64,000 nucleotides of DNA from positions 1-64,000 of the forward strand of contig NZ_JARZAG010000013.1 in assembly GCF_029892155.1 (NCBI RefSeq). Direction: 5' to 3'. The stretch's first letter is position 1. Each line of letters begins with the position of its first letter. Below the pieces are notes generated by a model, which did no database searches, was not told the origin of the DNA, and was given only the letters and a program-made list of their open reading frames with translations. Positions 1 to 9,276 of this stretch are shown here, one piece after another. The stretch comes from Kitasatospora sp. GAS204B. Its GTDB lineage: Bacteria > Actinomycetota > Actinomycetes > Streptomycetales > Streptomycetaceae. The position numbers and the translations under genes are program-made.

Positions 1-91
1 GAGCTGCAGTTACTCCTCGCCACCTGGGCCGGCGCATGCCCTACCTGCCACCGCGACATACCCACACCCACACGAACCTGACCAAGCCCTA

Positions 92-1558
92 CTAGGCCAC
101 CGCGTCTACCGGAGCCGCTGCCTGGGCCTGCGCCGGCTGCCCCGGTACGCCGCCGCCCCAGGCGGGGGCCGGCGTGCGCCGGACCAGGGCGAGCACCAGC
201 ACGCCCGCCACCAGGCCGGTGCAGCCCGCCACCAGGAAGACCCGGTCGAGCCCGGCCGCGAAGGCCACGTGCAGGTCGGGGCGCCCGGCGACGTGGCCGG
301 TGAACTGCCGTACCCGGTCCTGGAAGACGGTGCCGAGCAGCGCGATGCCCAGCGCGTAACCCAGCTGCCGCGCGGTGTTGACCGCGCCGCTGGCCATCCC
401 GGCCCGCTCGCGCGGCACCGCCGCCAGCGCGGTGGACATCAGCAGCGGCGTGGACATCCCGACGCCGACCCCGGTCACCAGCAGGCCCGGCAGCAGCGCG
501 GCCCAGCCGGAGCCGGCCGAGACCAGGCCGAGCAGCAGGGTGCCGCCGCCGATCAGCAGCAGCCCGACGCCGATCGGCAGTTGCGGCGCCAGCCGGTGCG
601 CCACCTTGCCGCTGACCAGTGCCACCACGAAGGCGGCCAGCGCCAGCGGGCAGACCGCCAGGCCGGCGTCGAGCGGGCTGAGGTCCAGCACCTGCTGCAG
701 CCAGAGCGAGGTGTAGGTGAGCTGCGCGAAGGCCGCGGCGGTGAGCAGCAGGCCGCCCAGCAGCAGGCCGAGGAAGGTGCGGTTGCGCAGCAGGCCCAGG
801 TCGAGCAGCGGGTGCCCGTCCCGGCCGCCGCGCAGCTCGGCCACGACGAAGACGACCAGCGCCAGCACGCTCACCGCGATCGAGCCGAGCACCAGCAGGC
901 TGCCCCAGCCCTTGTCGCCGCTCTCGATCAGCCCGTAGGTCAGCGCACCGGCGAAGACGGTGAAACTCAGCGCACCGGCCAGGTCGAGCCGACCGCGCGC
1001 CGCACCCGCGCCGCCCTTGAGGTAGCCCACGGTCATCAGCAGCGCGAGCACCGCCACCGGGACGTTGACCATGAAGATCGAGCGCCAGCCGAACTGGTCG
1101 GTGAGCAGCCCGCCGAGCACCGGCCCGACGGCCGCCGCGGCCCCGTTGACCGCGCCCCAGACACCGAACGCGGTGCCCCGGTCCCGGCCGTGGTAGGCGC
1201 CGTTCAGCAGCGCGGTGGTCGAGGTCATCATCGCGGCGCCGCCGATCCCCTGGGCCGCCCGGGAGGCGATCAGGGTGGCCGCGTCCGGCGCGAGCGCGCA
1301 GGTCAGCGAGGCGACGGCGAAGACGACCAGGCCGCCGAGGTAGAGCCGCCGGTGGCCGAGCCGGTCGCCCAGCGAACCGAGCGCCATCAGCAGCGCGGCC
1401 AGCACCAGGGCGTAGATGTCCACCACCCACTGCAGGGAGGTGAACGAGGAGTGCAGGTCGGTCGACATCTTGGGCAGCGCGACGTTCACGATGCTGACGT
1501 CGACCAGCAGCATGAACGCACCCAGGCAGATCGCCGCCAGGGGTATCCACTTGCGCAC
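92..1558 (-). CDS. DHA2-type MFS multidrug efflux transporter
   Basis: A 488-residue polytopic inner-membrane protein, probably a proton-coupled drug exporter of the 14-helix DHA2 (EmrB/QacA) family. Visible family marks are LLVDVSIVNVALP in the first helix, the loop GSLGDRLGHRR (motif A), and ASRAAQGIGGAAMM (motif B/C region). Its length matches the usual 470-520 residues. The start is GTG at 1558, with GGAG a short distance upstream. It is transcribed away from the Lrp-type regulator at 1675, and the shared 116-bp intergenic region suggests, but does not prove, that the regulator controls it. The substrate cannot be told from sequence. The C-terminal tail is Ala/Pro/Gln rich. Confidence 0.93.
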   Translation of the reverse strand: MRKWIPLAAICLGAFMLLVDVSIVNVALPKMSTDLHSSFTSLQWVVDIYALVLAALLMALGSLGDRLGHRRLYLGGLVVFAVASLTCALAPDAATLIASRAAQGIGGAAMMTSTTALLNGAYHGRDRGTAFGVWGAVNGAAAAVGPVLGGLLTDQFGWRSIFMVNVPVAVLALLMTVGYLKGGAGAARGRLDLAGALSFTVFAGALTYGLIESGDKGWGSLLVLGSIAVSVLALVVFVVAELRGGRDGHPLLDLGLLRNRTFLGLLLGGLLLTAAAFAQLTYTSLWLQQVLDLSPLDAGLAVCPLALAAFVVALVSGKVAHRLAPQLPIGVGLLLIGGGTLLLGLVSAGSGWAALLPGLLVTGVGVGMSTPLLMSTALAAVPRERAGMASGAVNTARQLGYALGIALLGTVFQDRVRQFTGHVAGRPDLHVAFAAGLDRVFLVAGCTGLVAGVLVLALVRRTPAPAWGGGVPGQPAQAQAAAPVDAVA

Positions 1559-1674
1559 GGGTGGCTCCGATCGGGAATTGTGGAATGAACGACCCCTACG
1601 ATGAACGGGCCCACTCGAATTCCCCAGCCGGCCGACTTGATCCGGCGAATTTCGACATCCAGTACCCTGATCCG

Positions 1675-2679
1675 ATGGAATCCGACACCTTCGACGAGCT
1701 GGACCGCCAGCTCGTCCATGCCCTTCAGCTGAACGCCCGGGCCCCGTTCAGCCGGATCGCGGCGGTGCTGGGCGTCTCGGACCAGACCGTGGCCCGCCGC
1801 TACACCAGACTGCGCGGCGCGAACTGGATCCGGGTGCTGGGGCTGACCGCCCCCGAGGCGCTGGGCGAGGTGCGCTGGCACGTCCGGGTGCAGTGCACCC
1901 CGGACGCCGCCGGTACGGTCGCCGAGGCGCTGGCCCGCCGCGAGGACACCGCCTGGGTGACCCTCAACTCGGGCGGCACCGAGATCAACTGCTCCACCCG
2001 GGCCCACCCCACCCAGGCCGACCACTCGCTGCTGCTGGAGCGACTGCCGCGCACCCCCAGCGTGGTCGGCGTCACCGCGCACTGCGTGATGCACACCTTC
2101 TTCGGCGGCGCGCAGAGCATGGTGGTGAAGTCCGGCACGCTGACCGGCGGGCAGGTGGCCGCGCTGACCGTCGACGCACCGGCCGACGCACCCACCGAAC
2201 GGCCGCCCGGGCCGCCGCCGACGCTGGACGAGGCGGACCGGCGGCTACTCGACGCGCTGGCCGTCGACGGCCGGGCGCCGCTGGCCGAACTGGCCGCCGC
2301 GACCGGCTGGTCGGCGAGCACGGTGCGGCGCCGGCTGGACGAGCTGACCGGCTGCGGGGTGCTCTACTTCGACCTGGACGTGGACTGGCGGATCTTCCAG
2401 GTGCGCACCCACACCACCCTGTGGCTCTCCGTCGCCCCCGCCGAACTCGCCGCCACCGGAGCCGCGTTGGCCGCCCACCCGGAGGTGGCCTACGCCTGCG
2501 CGACCACCGGGCCGACCAACCTGCACGCGGTGGTGCTGACCCGGGACGTCCAGGAGCTCTACGGCTACCTCACCACCCGGATCGCCTCGCTGCCCGCGGT
2601 GCGGCACCTGGAGACCGCCCCGACGATGCGCATCGTCAAGGGCCCGGGTCCGCTCCCGCTGCCGCCCCGGCGACGCTAG
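1675..2679 (+). CDS. Lrp/AsnC family regulator with two HTH units
   Basis: A 334-residue DNA-binding protein. Residues about 1-50 hold an AsnC-type HTH (ELDRQLVHALQLNARAPFSRIAAVLG), followed by a ligand-binding RAM-like domain. A second HTH begins near residue 183 (LDEADRRLLDALAVDGRAPLAELA), again followed by an AsnC ligand-binding stretch. The protein is therefore a tandem duplication, about twice the size of Lrp (about 160 residues); such doubled forms are common in Streptomyces. ATG at 1675 is chosen because the 38 residues upstream, from GTG at 1561, resemble no domain and would intrude into the divergent promoter region. It probably senses an amino acid or related metabolite and may act on the divergent efflux gene (inference). 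Confidence 0.9.
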   Translation: MESDTFDELDRQLVHALQLNARAPFSRIAAVLGVSDQTVARRYTRLRGANWIRVLGLTAPEALGEVRWHVRVQCTPDAAGTVAEALARREDTAWVTLNSGGTEINCSTRAHPTQADHSLLLERLPRTPSVVGVTAHCVMHTFFGGAQSMVVKSGTLTGGQVAALTVDAPADAPTERPPGPPPTLDEADRRLLDALAVDGRAPLAELAAATGWSASTVRRRLDELTGCGVLYFDLDVDWRIFQVRTHTTLWLSVAPAELAATGAALAAHPEVAYACATTGPTNLHAVVLTRDVQELYGYLTTRIASLPAVRHLETAPTMRIVKGPGPLPLPPRRR

Positions 2680-2692
2680 GTCCTGTCCGGTC

Positions 2693-2953
2693 CTAGGGGC
2701 TCTCGTGCGGCAGGTACTTCGACCGGTCGTGCTCGTCGGCCAGGAACGGGACCGACTGGAACCAGAGCACCCCGCAGGCCCGGCAGCAGACCTCCTGGGT
2801 CTGCCCCCACTCGGTCGGTGCGAGGGTGGCCGCCCCCTCGACCAGGTCGCGTCCGCACAGGCCCGTCAGGCTGTCGTCCTGGACCATGTGCCACTGCTTC
2901 ACCGGGCCGGATCGGCCCTGATCGCCGTATTCGGCGTGCATCCGATGCAACAT
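2693..2953 (-). CDS. small zinc-ribbon-like protein, function unknown
   Basis: An 86-residue cytoplasmic protein. It has a HMVQDDSLTGLCGRDL segment and a CCRACGVLW cluster, giving three to four Cys that could bind a metal. Proteins with this LCGxxL ... CxxCG pattern are a small conserved hypothetical family in streptomycetes; their role is not known to me. GGAG lies just before ATG 2953. An internal GTG at 2902, giving VKQWHMV, is an alternative start that would keep only the conserved part. The gene converges with the Lrp gene and lies 32 bp downstream of allantoicase on the same strand. Confidence 0.68.
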   Translation of the reverse strand: MLHRMHAEYGDQGRSGPVKQWHMVQDDSLTGLCGRDLVEGAATLAPTEWGQTQEVCCRACGVLWFQSVPFLADEHDRSKYLPHESP

Positions 2954-2985
2954 AACTCCACAATGCGCCCGGGCCGGGGCACCCG

Positions 2986-4059
2986 CTAGGCGAGCGAGCC
3001 GTGCAGGCGCAGCCGGGCGACGCCGCCGTCGGGGAAGACGTCGATCCGGGCGTGGGTGGCCGGGCGGGTGCCCGCACCGAGCACGAATCGGTGCACGGCG
3101 TCCGGCCGCAGCCCGGTGCGCGGGAGCAGCTCGAACCAGCCGGGTGCGGTGGGGTCGGCCGGGTCGCCGGCCCGCGGGTCGGTGGCGTCGAAGCCCAGCA
3201 CCGCGGCCCAGCCGGCCGCGTTGCCGAGGTAGTTGCCGGTGTCCACCTCCAGCGCCCGGATCATGCCGCGCCCGGCCAGCCGCAGCCGGACCCAGTCGTG
3301 CCCCTGGTCGCGGCGGCGCCGGTTCTCCCAGCCCTCGCCCATCTCGCGGGAGCGGCCGGGCAGGATCAGGTTGAGCGGCGGCGAGAAGAAGCGGTCGGAG
3401 GCGTCCTCCACGCTGCCGCCGTGCTCCAGCGCCGCGAGATCGAAGGTGCCCAGCGCGGCGAGCCAGGCCGGGTCGGGCAGCCCGGTGCCGTGCACCCGCA
3501 GCCGGGCGATCCCGCCGTCCGGGAACTGGGTGAGCCGCAGGTGGGTGAAGCGGCGGCGGTCCTCGACGGCGAAACCGTTGGCGGCGTGGCCCTTTACGGC
3601 GGTGGGCGGGACCAGCCGCTGCCAGCGCACCCCCGGGTCGAGCAGCTCGCGCGGGCCCGGCTGGCCGGGCAGTTCGGCGGCCTCGACGCCGATCCGCTGC
3701 GGGTAGTTGCCGCGGAAGTGCGCGGTGTCGACCACGATCCCGTGGATCGACCCCGGCAGCCCGAGCCGGATCAGCGCCCAGTCGTGGTCGGCGGCGGTCG
3801 GGTGCGGGTGGGCGGTGTCCGCGCCCCGACGGCGGCGGGTCTCCCAGCCGTCCATCAGCTGGCCCTTGGGGCCGAAGGTGTGCGGGCGGAAGACGGCGGC
3901 CTCGGGGCGCAGCAGGTTCTCGCGCTCGGCGAAGAACTCGTCACTGGCGGCCAGGACGGCGGCGCCCAGCCGGCGGTCGGCCAGGTCGGGAAGTCGGCGG
4001 TAGGGAGCGTCGGCGGCGAGGTCCTGGTAGTCGGCGTATGCGGGGTCGTAGGTGGTCAT
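2986..4059 (-). CDS. alc: allantoicase
   Basis: Hydrolyses allantoate to ureidoglycolate and urea in purine nitrogen salvage (EC 3.5.3.4); cytoplasmic. The 357-residue protein shows the two homologous allantoicase beta-sandwich repeats. Each contains a MxxGWExRRRR segment (MDGWETRRRRG and MGEGWENRRRR), a HDWxxxRLGLxGxIxxxxVDTxxFxGN segment, and a closing THxRxxxFPDGGxARLRxxG segment. Length and duplication match the family. A LysR regulator sits 50 bp upstream on the same strand and may control it. No other allantoin gene lies in the window, so the rest of the pathway must be elsewhere. Confidence 0.95.
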   Translation of the reverse strand: MTTYDPAYADYQDLAADAPYRRLPDLADRRLGAAVLAASDEFFAERENLLRPEAAVFRPHTFGPKGQLMDGWETRRRRGADTAHPHPTAADHDWALIRLGLPGSIHGIVVDTAHFRGNYPQRIGVEAAELPGQPGPRELLDPGVRWQRLVPPTAVKGHAANGFAVEDRRRFTHLRLTQFPDGGIARLRVHGTGLPDPAWLAALGTFDLAALEHGGSVEDASDRFFSPPLNLILPGRSREMGEGWENRRRRDQGHDWVRLRLAGRGMIRALEVDTGNYLGNAAGWAAVLGFDATDPRAGDPADPTAPGWFELLPRTGLRPDAVHRFVLGAGTRPATHARIDVFPDGGVARLRLHGSLA

Positions 4060-4109
4060 GGCTCCACTCTGGGAGCCGACGACCCTTCAGGTCCATCGCA
4101 AAGAACTGA

Positions 4110-5009
4110 TCAAAACGTTGAGCCCGACTTAACGATTTCCCGCACCACCCGGCGCAGCGGCGGCGCCTGCTCGGTGCCGGCCCGCACCGCGGCCACCACC
4201 CGGCGGTTGGGCAGGTCGGCCGGCAGCGTGCGGACCACCACCGGGCCCCCACCGCCCGCCAGCAGCCGGGGCACCAGCGCCACGCCGAGCCCGGCCCCGA
4301 CCATGGCGAGGATGGCCGCCCAGTCGGCGGCGGTGTGCGCCCGCTCGGGCACGAACCCGGCCTCGGCACAGGCGCCGAGCGTGATGTCCCGCCACGGGCC
4401 GGCCGCGCCGAAGATCCACGGCTCGCCGGCGAGGTCGGCCAGCCGCAGCCCCGCCCGCTCGGCCCACGGGTGGTCCAGCGGCAGCGCGATGTCCAACGGG
4501 TCGTCCAGCACCGGGAGCTGGACGAACCTCGGGTCCCGGGCCACGCTCCCCCGCACGTTGAGCGAGACCGACACGTCCACCTCCCCGGCGGCCAGCAGCG
4601 CCACCGCCTCGGCCGCCTCCGCCTCCACCACCCGCACCGCCAACCGCGGCGCCCGCTCCCGCAACCGCACCACCGCCGGCACCACCAGCGCCGTGATCGC
4701 CGTCGCGAACGCCCCGACCCGCACCTCCCCCGCCTCCCCGTGCAGATAGCCGGCCAACTCCGCCTCGGCCTCCTCCAGTTGACCGAACACCCGATCCGCA
4801 TGGCGCAACACCAGCCGGGCCGCCGCAGTCAACCGCACCCGCCGCCCGTACGGCTCCACCATCGGCACCCCCACCTGCCGCGCCAGCGCCGCCAACTGCT
4901 GCGACACCGCCGACGGCGTCAGGTTGAGCCGGGCCCCGGCCTCGGTCACCGTGCCGTACTCGTGCAGGGCTTGCAGGATGCGGAGCTTCTTGAGGTCCCA
5001 GTCGGTCAT
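4110..5009 (-). CDS. LysR family transcriptional regulator
   Basis: A 299-residue LysR-type regulator with an N-terminal winged HTH (residues about 1-60: LKKLRILQALHEYGTVTEAGARLNLTPSAVSQQLAAL) and a periplasmic-binding-protein-like effector domain (residues about 90-290). It lies upstream of allantoicase in the same direction with a 50-bp gap, so they may be cotranscribed or the regulator may act on alc (inference). Divergent LysR targets are usual, and here the divergent gene is an unknown membrane protein at 5127, which is an equally good candidate. The effector is unknown. Confidence 0.92.
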   Translation of the reverse strand: MTDWDLKKLRILQALHEYGTVTEAGARLNLTPSAVSQQLAALARQVGVPMVEPYGRRVRLTAAARLVLRHADRVFGQLEEAEAELAGYLHGEAGEVRVGAFATAITALVVPAVVRLRERAPRLAVRVVEAEAAEAVALLAAGEVDVSVSLNVRGSVARDPRFVQLPVLDDPLDIALPLDHPWAERAGLRLADLAGEPWIFGAAGPWRDITLGACAEAGFVPERAHTAADWAAILAMVGAGLGVALVPRLLAGGGGPVVVRTLPADLPNRRVVAAVRAGTEQAPPLRRVVREIVKSGSTF

Positions 5010-5126
5010 GGGGGGAGATTACGTCCCGGAAGTCGGCCAGATCGACGTTCGGTGATATCCCTGAAGGCTGTCAGCGGCGAGTGCTAATTCTTGAGACCGA
5101 CCGAAATCTCCTACCCGAGAGTCGAG

Positions 5127-6650
5127 ATGAGTCTCTCCAATCTCTTGCCACGCCGTCGAACCGAGCAGCCCGCCATGCCCCCGCAGCCGCCCGCCGGACC
5201 GGGGGAGCCGCCCGTGCCGGTGCTCCCCGGAGGCGACTTCGACCTGCGGATTCGGGTCGCTCTCTCGCTTCATCAGGCAGACACCGAACTGATTCTGACA
5301 GCCTTTCGGGAGGCGAACTGGAACTGCGTACCTGACGCGGATTTCCAGGACCCCGAGCTGGATTCCCACTGGTTCGTCGACATTCCACTGGTCGGCGGCA
5401 GGTGGATGGCCGTGACCCTGGCCAAGCTCAAGGTATGGCGGCTGGTGAAACCGTACGGCGTGCTGGTGGATGTCCGCGGTGGCTGGGTGCTCGAGCCGAG
5501 CGCGATGCGCCGCAAGAGCTACTACGTGCGCCGTCCGCCCCGCACCGCGAAGGGCCTCGATCGGCTGCTCACCGACCTCGGGCTGCGCGACGACACGGAG
5601 TCGATCGACGCACGCTCCCGCTCAGCCGCCGCGCAGGAGTTCGAGCGTCGGGCCGCGCTGCACAACGGCCCCGCCCGGTCGGCCGGCGCGGTGCTGCACG
5701 GCCCGGACGGGGAGACCAGCGGCCGCTACCTGCTCCGCGACGGCGGCACGCCGATCGCGCGGTTCGTTGCCGTCTTCGTGGCGGGCATCGCGCTGGCGCT
5801 GTTCAGCCAGCCCCTGTGGAGCGCTGCCACGCTGGCTCCCTTCGTCGGGCTCTTCGCCTTCGCGCTCTACCTGACGTTCGGCCAGGAGGGGACCCGAAGG
5901 TTCCGGCTGCTGATCGCGGCCGTCGGGGCGAGCGCCGCCACGCTCCTGTCGGTGGTGGCCGGGCTCCTCGCGCCGTCCGGCAGCTTGTGGGGGCGCGCGG
6001 CACCGTTCCTCGCGGTCTTCGCCTTCTTCGGGCTACGGTTCCTGGTCCGCGGCACCGGCGCGCGGAAGCTGGCCACCCTGGCTGTACCCCTGCTCATCAC
6101 GCTCGTCCCGCCGTTTCTGCAGCAGATCGGCGACTTCTCCTACCGGTCCTACCTGTGGGAATTCGGGATGCGGACGGGCGATGTCGAACTGGGCGGAATC
6201 GATCAGACGTGGCCCGCCTTCCGCGTGCTCGCCATCGGGCTGGCGGCGTACGTCCTCACGCTCGCGATCGCGGGATACGTCCGCTGGCTGCACACCGATC
6301 TGGGCCGGTACGTGGTCATCCCGCTGGCTCTGCTCTACGTCCTGGTGATGGCCACGGCCGCCAGCCAGCACGGAACCCGAGCCGCCGCCACCGCCTGGCA
6401 CGCCGCCGTCACCCGGCAGCTCCCCCGCACCTTCCACGCGCTCTCCGCCACCGCGGTCTGCGTGCGCCCGCTCGCCGGCGCCATCGCCAGCGAAGGAGCG
6501 CCCCTGCCGCACGGTGCGCCGCTGCTGACCTTCGACCCGCTCGCTGCCCGGGTCGCGCTCTGGGACCCGGGCACCGGCAAGGTCACCCGGGTCGCCGCGG
6601 CGGACGTCGTGATCACCACGGTCGACGGGCTCGCCTCGCGCTGCTCGTGA
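5127..6650 (+). CDS. membrane protein of unknown function with soluble N-terminal domain
   Basis: A 507-residue protein that I do not recognise. The first ~200 residues are soluble and Pro-rich at the start, with motifs such as DFDLRIRVALSLHQADTELI and a Trp/Arg-rich core. The region from about residue 210 to 440 carries around seven hydrophobic helices, and the C-terminal ~80 residues are probably extracytoplasmic. ATG 5127 follows a GAGAGTCGAG purine stretch and is preferred over TTG 5091. It is divergent from the LysR gene and converges with the ATPase gene only 6 bp away. Base use is slightly less GC-skewed than in neighbours. Confidence 0.8.
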   Translation: MSLSNLLPRRRTEQPAMPPQPPAGPGEPPVPVLPGGDFDLRIRVALSLHQADTELILTAFREANWNCVPDADFQDPELDSHWFVDIPLVGGRWMAVTLAKLKVWRLVKPYGVLVDVRGGWVLEPSAMRRKSYYVRRPPRTAKGLDRLLTDLGLRDDTESIDARSRSAAAQEFERRAALHNGPARSAGAVLHGPDGETSGRYLLRDGGTPIARFVAVFVAGIALALFSQPLWSAATLAPFVGLFAFALYLTFGQEGTRRFRLLIAAVGASAATLLSVVAGLLAPSGSLWGRAAPFLAVFAFFGLRFLVRGTGARKLATLAVPLLITLVPPFLQQIGDFSYRSYLWEFGMRTGDVELGGIDQTWPAFRVLAIGLAAYVLTLAIAGYVRWLHTDLGRYVVIPLALLYVLVMATAASQHGTRAAATAWHAAVTRQLPRTFHALSATAVCVRPLAGAIASEGAPLPHGAPLLTFDPLAARVALWDPGTGKVTRVAAADVVITTVDGLASRCS

Positions 6651-6656
6651 GGTTCG

Positions 6657-7289
6657 CTACGAGGCCACCCGCAGCGCCGGGCGGTTCAGCACCTTGTCGA
6701 AGCTGACGATCGCGCCGTGCTGCGGGTGGTTCTGCAGGCGGACGTGGTCGGTCAGGGCGCGGATCAGGAAGAGGCCGCGGCCCGACTCGGCGGTGAGGTC
6801 GGGGAAGGTGTCCAGGTCGGGCAGCCGGGGGAGGGTGGGGTGCGGGCGGCCGGGCGGGAGCACGTGGGTGTCGTAGGGGGTGGGGCGGCTGCGGCGGGCG
6901 GGGCCGAGGGCGGCGGGGCCCGGCAGGGTGGCTCGGCCGCGGCGGCGGCGCGGGCGGGCGTGCGGGTGCGCGGCGGGCAGCGGGGGCAAGGCGGGCAGCG
7001 CGCGGCGGGCCGGCACCAGGTGCGGGGCGGCGGGCAGGCCGGGACCGGAGTCGATCACCTCGATCCGCAGCAGGTCGCCGTCGAGCGCGGCGGTGACCTG
7101 GAAGCCGTCGCCGCGGCCCGCGCCCGCGTGCTCCACCGCGTTCGCGCAGGCCTCGGTCAGCGCGAGGCCGAGGTCCTGGGCGATCTGCGGGTCGACGCCG
7201 GCGCTCTCCATGGTGCCGAGCAGGAAGCGCCGGGCCAGCGGAACGCTCGCCAGCTCGCGCTTGAGGTGCAGAGTCCACCAGATGTCCAC
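6657..7289 (-). CDS. RsbW-like ATP-binding (anti-sigma/serine kinase type) protein with insert
   Basis: A 210-residue HATPase_c_2 (RsbW/SpoIIAB-like) protein. The N box LALTEACANAVEHA, the G1 box DSGPG (about 80-84) and the G2 box ESGRGLFLIRAL (from about 168) are all present. Between G1 and G2 is an approximately 83-residue Pro/Arg/Ala-rich insert where the family normally has about 20-25 residues. The start GTG 7289 is set by AGGAGGGA eight bases upstream; ATG 7319 is an alternative. Members bind anti-anti-sigma partners and phosphorylate them or sequester a sigma factor. No partner gene is adjacent here. Confidence 0.85.
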   Translation of the reverse strand: MDIWWTLHLKRELASVPLARRFLLGTMESAGVDPQIAQDLGLALTEACANAVEHAGAGRGDGFQVTAALDGDLLRIEVIDSGPGLPAAPHLVPARRALPALPPLPAAHPHARPRRRRGRATLPGPAALGPARRSRPTPYDTHVLPPGRPHPTLPRLPDLDTFPDLTAESGRGLFLIRALTDHVRLQNHPQHGAIVSFDKVLNRPALRVAS

Positions 7290-7531
7290 GACCGGTCCCT
7301 CCTGGCTGGGGCTCCACATACAACTAGGTATTGCCGAGCGATCCGACCATGAACCGTCGCTGCGCGGCCACTCCGCCCATTCGGCGGATGGACTGCCGCG
7401 GCACGGTATGCCGAACGGCGCGCATCTCACCCGTTCGCGCCGGGGCCATCGGGAGTAACGGGAGCAGGCCCGTCCACCGGTGCGCACCCCGCCCCGAACG
7501 GGCCGGGGCCCGGTGAGATGATGGCTCGGCC

Positions 7532-8332
7532 ATGACCGACCGCCAGCCCGCACCGCCACCGGACGCCACACCGGCGCTCCGGCCCGCGCTGCGCGCGGCG
7601 TGGGACCTGCGGCTGCTGCGCGCGGTCCCGTTCGCGCTGGTCTGCACGGTGGTGGCCGCGGCCGGGCACCTGATGGGCGGTGGCGGCGAGATCGCCGTGC
7701 CGACCCTGCTGCTCGGCTTCGCCCTGGTCACCGCCCTGGCGTCGCTGCTCGGTGGGCGGGAACGCTCGCTGCTCGGCATCGCCGGTGCGCTGGGCGCCGG
7801 TCAGCTCGGCCTGCACCTGCTCTTCCACGGCACCGGCGGCCACATGATGGCCGGGATGACGATGGATCAGGTCGCCGGGCGGCTGATCTGCAACGACATG
7901 CCCGGCATGGCGCACACGCTGCCCGCCGGGATCAGCCCCGCACAGCTGCTGAGCAGCGCGGGTCTGGATCCGAACGCCTACCACGCCACCACCACCGGCG
8001 CCTGGTGGCAGTTCGGCGTGACCCCCGTGATGCTGCTCGGCCACCTGCTCGCCGCGGTCGTGGCCGGCTGGTGGCTACGGCGCGGTGAGGTGGCGGTGTG
8101 GCGGCTGGTCCAGTTGGCCGGCAGCGCCGCCCGTGAGGCGCGGCAGTGGACCGCCCCGCTGAGTCGGGCACTGGCGCTGGTCGCCGCGGTGCTGCGCGGC
8201 CTGCTCAGGGCGGCCGGCGCCGGGGTACGCGGGCCGTGCCCCGGGGCGGGAGACCGGCGGCTGCCGGTGGCGGCCGCGCTGCGGCACAGCGTGATCCGGC
8301 GTGGTCCGCCGGTGGCGGCCTGCGCGCGCTGA
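7532..8332 (+). CDS. integral membrane protein ahead of the copper cluster
   Basis: A 266-residue protein with about five membrane helices (near residues 30-50, 55-75, 80-100, 155-180 and 205-225). An extracytoplasmic loop is rich in His and Met (HLLFHGTGGHMMAGMTMDQ ... CNDMPGMAH), a composition typical of copper-handling membrane proteins. The C-terminal ~50 residues are basic and probably cytoplasmic. It is read in the same direction as ycnI, sco, ecuC, copCD and dtpA and lies 128 bp before ycnI, so a role in copper homeostasis is inferred. No family name is recognised with confidence. Confidence 0.8.
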   Translation: MTDRQPAPPPDATPALRPALRAAWDLRLLRAVPFALVCTVVAAAGHLMGGGGEIAVPTLLLGFALVTALASLLGGRERSLLGIAGALGAGQLGLHLLFHGTGGHMMAGMTMDQVAGRLICNDMPGMAHTLPAGISPAQLLSSAGLDPNAYHATTTGAWWQFGVTPVMLLGHLLAAVVAGWWLRRGEVAVWRLVQLAGSAAREARQWTAPLSRALALVAAVLRGLLRAAGAGVRGPCPGAGDRRLPVAAALRHSVIRRGPPVAACAR

Positions 8333-8460
8333 CCCGCCGTCACCACCGGGATCGACACTGAGCCGGCTGACGGTCCGGGGTCCGGGCGCGCCTTTCGCAC
8401 CCGTCATCACCCCACTCTCCGGGGCACCCCTGTGCCCTGCTCCCGATGGAGACCGCCCCG

Positions 8461-9177
8461 ATGCGTTCGCATTCCGCCCGCCGCTGCGCCACCGCCGTCG
8501 TCCTGGCGGCCGGTGCCCTGCTGGCCACCGCCGTCCCCGCCTTCGCGCACGTCACCGTGCAGCCGAACACCGCCCAGCAGGGCGGCTACACCGCCGTCGC
8601 CTTCCGGGTGCCGGATGAGAGCGACAAGGCGAGCACGGTGAAGCTCGAGGTCACCGTGCCCACCGATCACCCGATCGCCTCGGTGTCCACCCAGCCGGTG
8701 CCCGGCTGGACCGCCACCGTCGACAAGACCCACCTGGACACGCCGGTGAAGACCGACGACGGCGACTCGGTCTCCGATGCGGTCAGCAAGATCACCTGGA
8801 CCGCCGACGCCACCGGCAAGGTCGGCCCGGGCCAGTTCCAGGAGTTCAAGATCTCCTTCGGCCCGCTGCCCAAGGACACCGACAAGCTGGTCTTCAAGGC
8901 GCTGCAGACCTACGACGACGGCACCGTGGTGCGCTGGATCGACGAGGCCAAGCAGGGCCAGCCCGAGCCGCAGCACCCCGCCCCGACGCTGACCCTCACC
9001 CCCGCCGCGAACACCACCCAGGCCGCCGCGGTGAACGTGCCGACCAGCACCGCCGCGGGCAAGTCCGACGACGGCACCGCCCGCACGCTGGGCGTGGTGG
9101 GCATCGTGGTCGGCGTGCTCGGTGCCGGGCTCGGCGTGCTCGGCCTGCGCGGCAAGCGCGGCACTCCGACCTCCTAG
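8461..9177 (+). CDS. ycnI: YcnI-family (DUF1775) copper-binding exported protein
   Basis: A 238-residue exported protein with a Sec signal peptide ending ...VPAFA. The mature protein begins with His30 (HVTVQP), the conserved N-terminal histidine that binds Cu(II) in YcnI. The DUF1775 domain spans about 30-165 (PGWTATV, LPKDTDKLVFKALQTYDDG), followed by an Ala/Thr linker and a C-terminal membrane helix near 205-230, so it is anchored outside the cell. ATG 8461 is preferred to ATG 8446 because GGAG lies nine bases before it and nothing suitable precedes 8446. It is the first clearly copper-related gene of the cluster and probably delivers or sequesters copper at the membrane. Confidence 0.92.
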   Translation: MRSHSARRCATAVVLAAGALLATAVPAFAHVTVQPNTAQQGGYTAVAFRVPDESDKASTVKLEVTVPTDHPIASVSTQPVPGWTATVDKTHLDTPVKTDDGDSVSDAVSKITWTADATGKVGPGQFQEFKISFGPLPKDTDKLVFKALQTYDDGTVVRWIDEAKQGQPEPQHPAPTLTLTPAANTTQAAAVNVPTSTAAGKSDDGTARTLGVVGIVVGVLGAGLGVLGLRGKRGTPTS

Positions 9178-9187
9178 CCACGGCCAG

Positions 9188-9232
9188 CCGCCGGGGCCGT
9201 CCGATCCGCACCCGAGCGGACGGCCCCGGCGG
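9188..9232 (+). terminator. strong hairpin after ycnI
   Basis: A perfect 16-bp inverted repeat (arms 9188-9203 and 9217-9232, loop 13) lies 10 bp after the ycnI stop and ends 44 bp before sco. There is no T-run, as is usual for actinobacterial terminators. It probably attenuates rather than abolishes read-through to sco. Confidence 0.75.
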
Positions 9233-9276
9233 ACGGCCCCACCAGCCACGAGCCCTCACGAACGGACCGCCACAGC

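Noticed and set aside
1..81. An open frame entering from the left edge ending ...CPTCHRDIPTPTRT-stop
   Set aside because: It could be the C-terminal tail of a gene outside the window, but 26 residues with a CxxCH motif are too little to name or confirm.
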